Assembly: GCA_002369175.1 (NCBI GenBank)
Contig: DFES01000219.1
Coordinates: forward strand, 1-10,260
Source: Selenomonadaceae bacterium UBA3796
GTDB lineage: Bacteria > Bacillota > Negativicutes > Selenomonadales > Selenomonadaceae
Length of the DNA stretch: 10,260 nt
Reading direction: 5' to 3'
Part shown: one piece after another, positions 6,707-10,260 of the stretch
Layout of the letters: every line of letters begins with the position of its first letter
Position numbering within the stretch: the first letter of the stretch is position 1
Position numbers and translations under genes: made by a program
The notes under the pieces: model-generated
Databases searched by the model: none
The model's input: the letters and a program-made list of their open reading frames with translations, nothing else
What the model was told of the DNA's origin: nothing

Positions 6707-8029
6707 ATGCGAATGTATGATCTCATTTCCAAGAAAAAGCATGGGGAAACGCTCACCTGTGAGGAAATCGCCTTTATGGTGGAGGGCTATGTGGGAGGAG
6801 AGATTCCCGACTATCAGATGTCGGCCATGCTCATGGCCATTTGGTTCAGGGGGATGGAGGATGCGGAAATCACGGAGCTGACCAAATGCATGGCCAGCTC
6901 CGGGGATAGGATCGATCTTTCTGCCATTGAGGGAAGAAAGGTGGACAAGCATTCCACCGGCGGTGTGGGGGACAAGACGACGCTTGTTGCAGTTCCCCTT
7001 GTGGCAGCTTGTGGCGGAAAGGTCGCGAAGATGAGCGGCAGGGGGCTTGGACATACCGGCGGCACTGTGGATAAATTGGAGTCCATTCCGGGCTGCCGGA
7101 CGGTTCTCGACCGCAAGGAATTTTTCGACACGGTGAATCGATACGGTATGAGCATCATTGGCCAATCCGGGGATCTCGCCCCGGCGGACAAGAAACTCTA
7201 TGCTCTACGGGATGTGACTGCCACGGTGGACAGCATCCCACTCATTGCTTCTTCCATCATGAGCAAGAAGCTGGCAGGGGGGAGCGACTGTATCCTGTTG
7301 GACGTAAAGACCGGAAGCGGAGCCTTCATGAAGACTCTGGAGGATTCCATAGAACTTGCCCGAACCATGGTGGCGATTGGCGAGGGCGCAGGGCGGCGCA
7401 CAGTGGCTCTCATTACCGATATGGATGTTCCTTTGGGAAACGCCATCGGGAACAGTCTGGAGGTCATGGAGTCCATGGATGTGCTCAAGGGGCATGGCCC
7501 GGCCGATCTCACAGAAATCTCCCTCCAGCTTGCGTCCAATATGCTCTGTCTGGTGGGAAGAGGCACATTGGAGGAGTGCCGGAAGATGGCGGAAGCTTCC
7601 ATTGAGGACGGCACTGCGTTTGAGACGTTCTGCAGCATGGTGAGGGCGCAAGGCGGCGATGACAGTGTGCTCAGAGATTATGAGAAGTTTGCCCGGGCGC
7701 CTTACAGAAAGGACATTCTGGCAGCTCAGGCCGGGTATATCGTGAAGATGAATGCCGAGAAATGTGGCATTGCATCTGTGGTTCTGGGAGCCGGACGGGA
7801 GACAAAGGACTCCTGCATTGATTTTTCTGCCGGCATCCGGATGGAGAAGAAATACGGTGACAAGGTGGAGAAAGGCGATCTTCTGGCAACCCTCTACACG
7901 TCAAGGAAAGCGTCTCTGGAAGAGGCCGGACGCATGTACCGGGAGGCTGTTTCCATTGGGGACGGCCCCGTGGAGAAGATGCCTCTGGTCTATGCCAGGG
8001 TGGAAATCGGCGGGATAGAGCTGTACTGA
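6707..8029 (+). CDS. pdp: Pyrimidine-nucleoside phosphorylase (thymidine phosphorylase family)
   Basis: Cleaves uridine, deoxyuridine and thymidine with phosphate to the free base and (deoxy)ribose-1-phosphate, the substrate of the neighbouring deoB product. It has 440 residues. The N-terminus MRMYDLI and the signatures KVDKHSTGGVGDKTT (78-92) and SGRGLGHTGGTVDKLE (110-125) are diagnostic. Substrate-binding residues are visible at K81, R168 (YALRDVT), S183 and K187 (SSIMSKK). The C-terminal beta-rich domain with GDKVEKGDLL is complete. Overall similarity by memory is closest to Bacillus Pdp, hence that symbol rather than deoA; substrate range cannot be proven from sequence. The start at 6707 is set by AGGAGGG (6693-6699), which overlaps the deoB stop codon and suggests translational coupling. 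The gap to cdd is 15 bases. Confidence 0.97.
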   Translation: MRMYDLISKKKHGETLTCEEIAFMVEGYVGGEIPDYQMSAMLMAIWFRGMEDAEITELTKCMASSGDRIDLSAIEGRKVDKHSTGGVGDKTTLVAVPLVAACGGKVAKMSGRGLGHTGGTVDKLESIPGCRTVLDRKEFFDTVNRYGMSIIGQSGDLAPADKKLYALRDVTATVDSIPLIASSIMSKKLAGGSDCILLDVKTGSGAFMKTLEDSIELARTMVAIGEGAGRRTVALITDMDVPLGNAIGNSLEVMESMDVLKGHGPADLTEISLQLASNMLCLVGRGTLEECRKMAEASIEDGTAFETFCSMVRAQGGDDSVLRDYEKFARAPYRKDILAAQAGYIVKMNAEKCGIASVVLGAGRETKDSCIDFSAGIRMEKKYGDKVEKGDLLATLYTSRKASLEEAGRMYREAVSIGDGPVEKMPLVYARVEIGGIELY

Positions 8030-8044
8030 AAGGGGCATGGCATC

Positions 8045-8434
8045 ATGAGCGATAAGGAGCTCGTTGAAGAAGCGAAAAAATACAGGGAACATGCCTATGC
8101 TCCCTATTCCGGGTTCCGGGTGGGAGCTGCGGTCATGACGGGGAACGGGAAGGTTTACGGTGGCTGCAATATCGAAAATGCTTCCTATTCCGTGACGAAC
8201 TGCGCCGAGCGCACGGCTATTTTTAAGGCGGTATCCGAGGGGGAGAGGGATTTCACAGCTCTGGCTGTGGTGGCAGATACCGATGCCCCGTGTGCTCCCT
8301 GCGGCGCATGCCGCCAGGTGGTGGCAGAATTTCGCATCCCCAAGATTATCATGGCAAATATGCAAGGCGCCATGAGGACAGTGGCAGGGGAGGAACTTTT
8401 GCCCTTTGCGTTTTCCGGGGATGATATGAAATGA
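8045..8434 (+). CDS. cdd: Cytidine deaminase (homotetrameric, zinc-dependent type)
   Basis: Hydrolytically deaminates cytidine and deoxycytidine to uridine and deoxyuridine, feeding the phosphorylase encoded just upstream. At 129 residues it is the short, tetrameric type. Zinc ligands C53 (NCAERTA), C86 and C89 (PCGACRQ) and the catalytic E55 are all present, as are the substrate-side motifs YAPYSGFRVGAA and GCNIENASY. The start at 8045 follows AAAGGGG (8029-8035) that begins in the pdp stop codon, 9 nt away. An ATG at 8037 reads only three codons. It is the third gene of the deoB-pdp-cdd operon. Confidence 0.98.
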   Translation: MSDKELVEEAKKYREHAYAPYSGFRVGAAVMTGNGKVYGGCNIENASYSVTNCAERTAIFKAVSEGERDFTALAVVADTDAPCAPCGACRQVVAEFRIPKIIMANMQGAMRTVAGEELLPFAFSGDDMK

Positions 8435-8463
8435 ATGCGTCTATGCAGATGGAGGTTCCTTAG
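8431..8463 (+). other. Ten-codon ORF bridging cdd and the kinase gene
   Basis: An ATG overlaps the cdd stop codon (ATGA, 8431-8434) and reads MNASMQMEVP to TAG at 8461-8463, just before the kinase ribosome binding site. It has no ribosome binding site of its own. It could carry terminating ribosomes forward and couple translation, or be chance. Confidence 0.2.
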
Positions 8464-8465
8464 GT

Positions 8466-8473
8466 GGAGGGAG
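8466..8473 (+). promoter_or_regulatory. Ribosome binding site deciding the TTG start of the histidine kinase
   Basis: GGAGGGAG lies 9 nt before the in-frame TTG at 8483. The first in-frame ATG (8495) is 21 nt from it, too far, and a stop codon in frame at 8474 rules out anything earlier. Confidence 0.6.
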
Positions 8474-8482
8474 TGAAAATCA

Positions 8483-10260
8483 TTGAGCGATGACATGGAA
8501 CGAGATCCGGATGCCGTGCAGTACAGCCGCAAGGTGATGGCAGAAATCTTGATACTGGCCGCTGTTCTTGCACTCATCGGTTTTTTCATGCAGGACAAGG
8601 TGGAAAAACTGCTCTCCGCCTCTGTGGAACAGTCGGTAGCCAGACAGACGGCGGATTTCTCTGTGCTGGCGGAAGAACGCTTCCAGAGGGAATTGGCGGA
8701 GCTTCGCTATGCTGCCCATTACATGGAAAGCAATGAGGGACAGATCAGCGAGAGCTTTCGGCTTTTTGAGGATATGGGGCGGAAGGGTGTTTCCTGCGGC
8801 ATATTCAGCAAGGATTACGGCGCTCTTCAGGGAAAGTCCCTTTCCCTGCGGGATTTTCGGCAGTTGGTGCGTGCCTTTTCCGGCAGCTCCATTGTGGATT
8901 ACGCATCCGGTAAGGGACTCCTCTTCGCCGTGCCGGTTCTGAATGGGGACAACGTGCGTTATGTGCTTTATCGGCTTTACAGCGAAGATGTGCTTTACGA
9001 TTATTTTGGCTTGGAAGAATACGATGCGGACAGCCGCATCCTCATCCGCGAGAGGAACGGCACGGTGATTGTACCCTACAAGGGCTTCAGTGAAGAGGAT
9101 AAGGCGTTTTTTCAGGACCGGACCGTACAGATGGATTTTGAACGGATTCGGGAAAAACTTCGCTCCAGTCGAAGCGCCGCTGTATATTCCGAGGGGCCGC
9201 GGGGCAGATTTTTTCTCTTTGGCGCAGACCTCCCCCAGACCAACTGCTCTATGATCGGCTTTGTGCCGTGGGATGCGGTGGCAGGCGGTGTTTCGCGCAT
9301 TTACACATTGGTGTTTACGGTGGTTTCCCTTCTCCTCATGCTTTTTGCGCTGGCAAGCATTTACCTCTTCATGATACAGTCGAAGGTAGCGGAAACAGAG
9401 TCCATTCGCAATGCCAAGGAAATCGCGGATCGAGCCAACCGCGCAAAGAGCGACTTCCTCGCCAGTATGAGTCACGAGATCCGAACCCCTATCAACGCTG
9501 TTCTGGGGATGAATGAAATGATTCTCCGGGAAAGCAAGGAACCCTTTACCTTGGACTATGCCAAGAATATTGCCGGTGCGGGCACGGCTCTGCTGTCTCT
9601 TATCAATGACATTTTGGATTTTTCCAAAATTGAATCGGGTCGCATGGAACTGGTGAAAACCGCATACCAACTGGATTCTTTGCTGATGGATACCATGAAT
9701 CTGGTGGAGCCGAAAGCCAGGGACAAGGGGCTCTCCTTCCACATGGATGTAGAGGAAACCCTCCCCAATGAGTTGTATGGCGATGCAGTTCGTATACGGC
9801 AGATCTTCATCAATCTTTTGACCAATGCAGTGAAATACACCCCAAAAGGCAGTGTTGTCTTTGCCATTTCCGGCCAAAGGTGCGGTGAGGACGAAGTCCT
9901 GTTGGAGGTTCGTGTGTCGGATACGGGCATAGGCATAAAGGAGGAGGATAAAGGGCGATTGTTCCGGGATTTTGAACGGTTGGATGCCGCCCGCAACCAA
10001 AACATTGAGGGAACGGGACTGGGCCTGGCCATTACGGTGAGCCTCCTTCGGCTCATGGATGGTGAGATCCATGTGGAGAGTGTGTACGGCGAGGGCAGCA
10101 CCTTTTATGTGAAATTCACACAAAAAATCGTGAACGGCGAGTCTGCCATCGGCAATTTTTCCCGCTGCATGGAGAAAGGACGGAGGGATGAAGCCGTTTA
10201 CCATGCTTCTTTCCGTGCACCGAAGGCTCGCGTGCTGGCGGTGGATGACAATGAAGTGAA
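8483..10260 (+). CDS. Hybrid sensor histidine kinase, 3' end outside window (truncated in the receiver domain)
   Basis: A frame open from 8483 to the last base (592 codons). A first membrane helix (~18-36) is followed by an extracytoplasmic sensor region of ~235 residues that I cannot assign to a family. A second helix (~273-298) leads through a short coiled linker, with no room for HAMP or PAS, to HisKA with FLASMSHEIRTPINAVLGMNE (phospho-acceptor H331). The HATPase domain has the N box NLLTNAVKYTP (N448), G1 DTGIGI (D480) and G2 GTGLGLAI (510-517). After a linker, ARVLAVDDNE with acidic pair D588/D589 begins a receiver domain, so this is a hybrid kinase; further receiver or Hpt domains may follow. 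The start is a TTG chosen for the GGAGGGAG site; ATG 8495 is the alternative. It lies 48 bases after cdd with no terminator or clear promoter between, so it may be read through from the nucleoside operon. Confidence 0.93.
   Translation, partial: MSDDMERDPDAVQYSRKVMAEILILAAVLALIGFFMQDKVEKLLSASVEQSVARQTADFSVLAEERFQRELAELRYAAHYMESNEGQISESFRLFEDMGRKGVSCGIFSKDYGALQGKSLSLRDFRQLVRAFSGSSIVDYASGKGLLFAVPVLNGDNVRYVLYRLYSEDVLYDYFGLEEYDADSRILIRERNGTVIVPYKGFSEEDKAFFQDRTVQMDFERIREKLRSSRSAAVYSEGPRGRFFLFGADLPQTNCSMIGFVPWDAVAGGVSRIYTLVFTVVSLLLMLFALASIYLFMIQSKVAETESIRNAKEIADRANRAKSDFLASMSHEIRTPINAVLGMNEMILRESKEPFTLDYAKNIAGAGTALLSLINDILDFSKIESGRMELVKTAYQLDSLLMDTMNLVEPKARDKGLSFHMDVEETLPNELYGDAVRIRQIFINLLTNAVKYTPKGSVVFAISGQRCGEDEVLLEVRVSDTGIGIKEEDKGRLFRDFERLDAARNQNIEGTGLGLAITVSLLRLMDGEIHVESVYGEGSTFYVKFTQKIVNGESAIGNFSRCMEKGRRDEAVYHASFRAPKARVLAVDDNEV

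Noticed and set aside
5381..7165. 594-codon open frame on the - strand
   Set aside because: Antisense to deoB and the start of pdp, both with full catalytic motifs. It has no recognisable domain or ribosome binding site.
8480..10204. 574-codon open frame on the - strand
   Set aside because: It lies opposite the histidine kinase, whose H, N, G1 and G2 boxes are intact. The antisense translation shows no recognisable domain and has an unnatural His/Ile/Arg-rich composition. It is a shadow frame.

Overview
The window reads as chromosomal DNA from a strictly anaerobic, fermentative bacterium. The evidence is pyruvate:ferredoxin oxidoreductase (NifJ), a rubredoxin-first rubrerythrin, strong Shine-Dalgarno sites and Firmicutes-like nucleoside genes. 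Gene content and the mid-range G+C seen by eye would fit a Negativicute (Selenomonas or Megasphaera type), but that placement is inference. No tRNA, rRNA, CRISPR array, insertion sequence or phage gene was seen.

Layout. (1) Positions 1-2192, + strand: the C-terminal ~730 codons of nifJ, the O2-labile enzyme that makes acetyl-CoA and reduced ferredoxin from pyruvate. It ends at a rho-independent hairpin, followed by a 25-bp perfect hairpin that can stop transcription from both sides. (2) Positions 2373-2918, - strand: a reverse-type rubrerythrin convergent with nifJ, with its own promoter and a perfect 12-bp inverted repeat in its leader. (3) Positions 3065-5299, - strand: a membrane-bound dCache-HAMP-SpoIIE (PP2C-type) serine phosphatase, probably a sensor that feeds a partner-switching cascade. 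(4) Positions 5300-5515: a divergent intergenic region with a good promoter for the phosphatase and a 12-bp palindrome just before the deoB ribosome binding site. (5) Positions 5516-8434, + strand: a tight deoB-pdp-cdd operon for pyrimidine nucleoside catabolism. (6) From 8483 to the window end, + strand: a hybrid sensor histidine kinase that is open to the last base, cut off just inside a C-terminal receiver domain.

How the genes work together. Cdd deaminates (deoxy)cytidine to (deoxy)uridine. Pdp phosphorolyses uridine, deoxyuridine or thymidine to the base plus (deoxy)ribose-1-phosphate. DeoB isomerises this to the 5-phosphate, which enters central metabolism. NifJ works further down the fermentation route, and the rubrerythrin plausibly protects such oxygen-sensitive enzymes from peroxide. 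The two signalling proteins flank the nucleoside operon on opposite strands. Whether they regulate it cannot be told from sequence.

Most of the window is well-known biology. The points that merit a second look are regulatory (the rubrerythrin leader hairpin and the deoB palindrome) and the unassigned ligand and output of the two sensor proteins.
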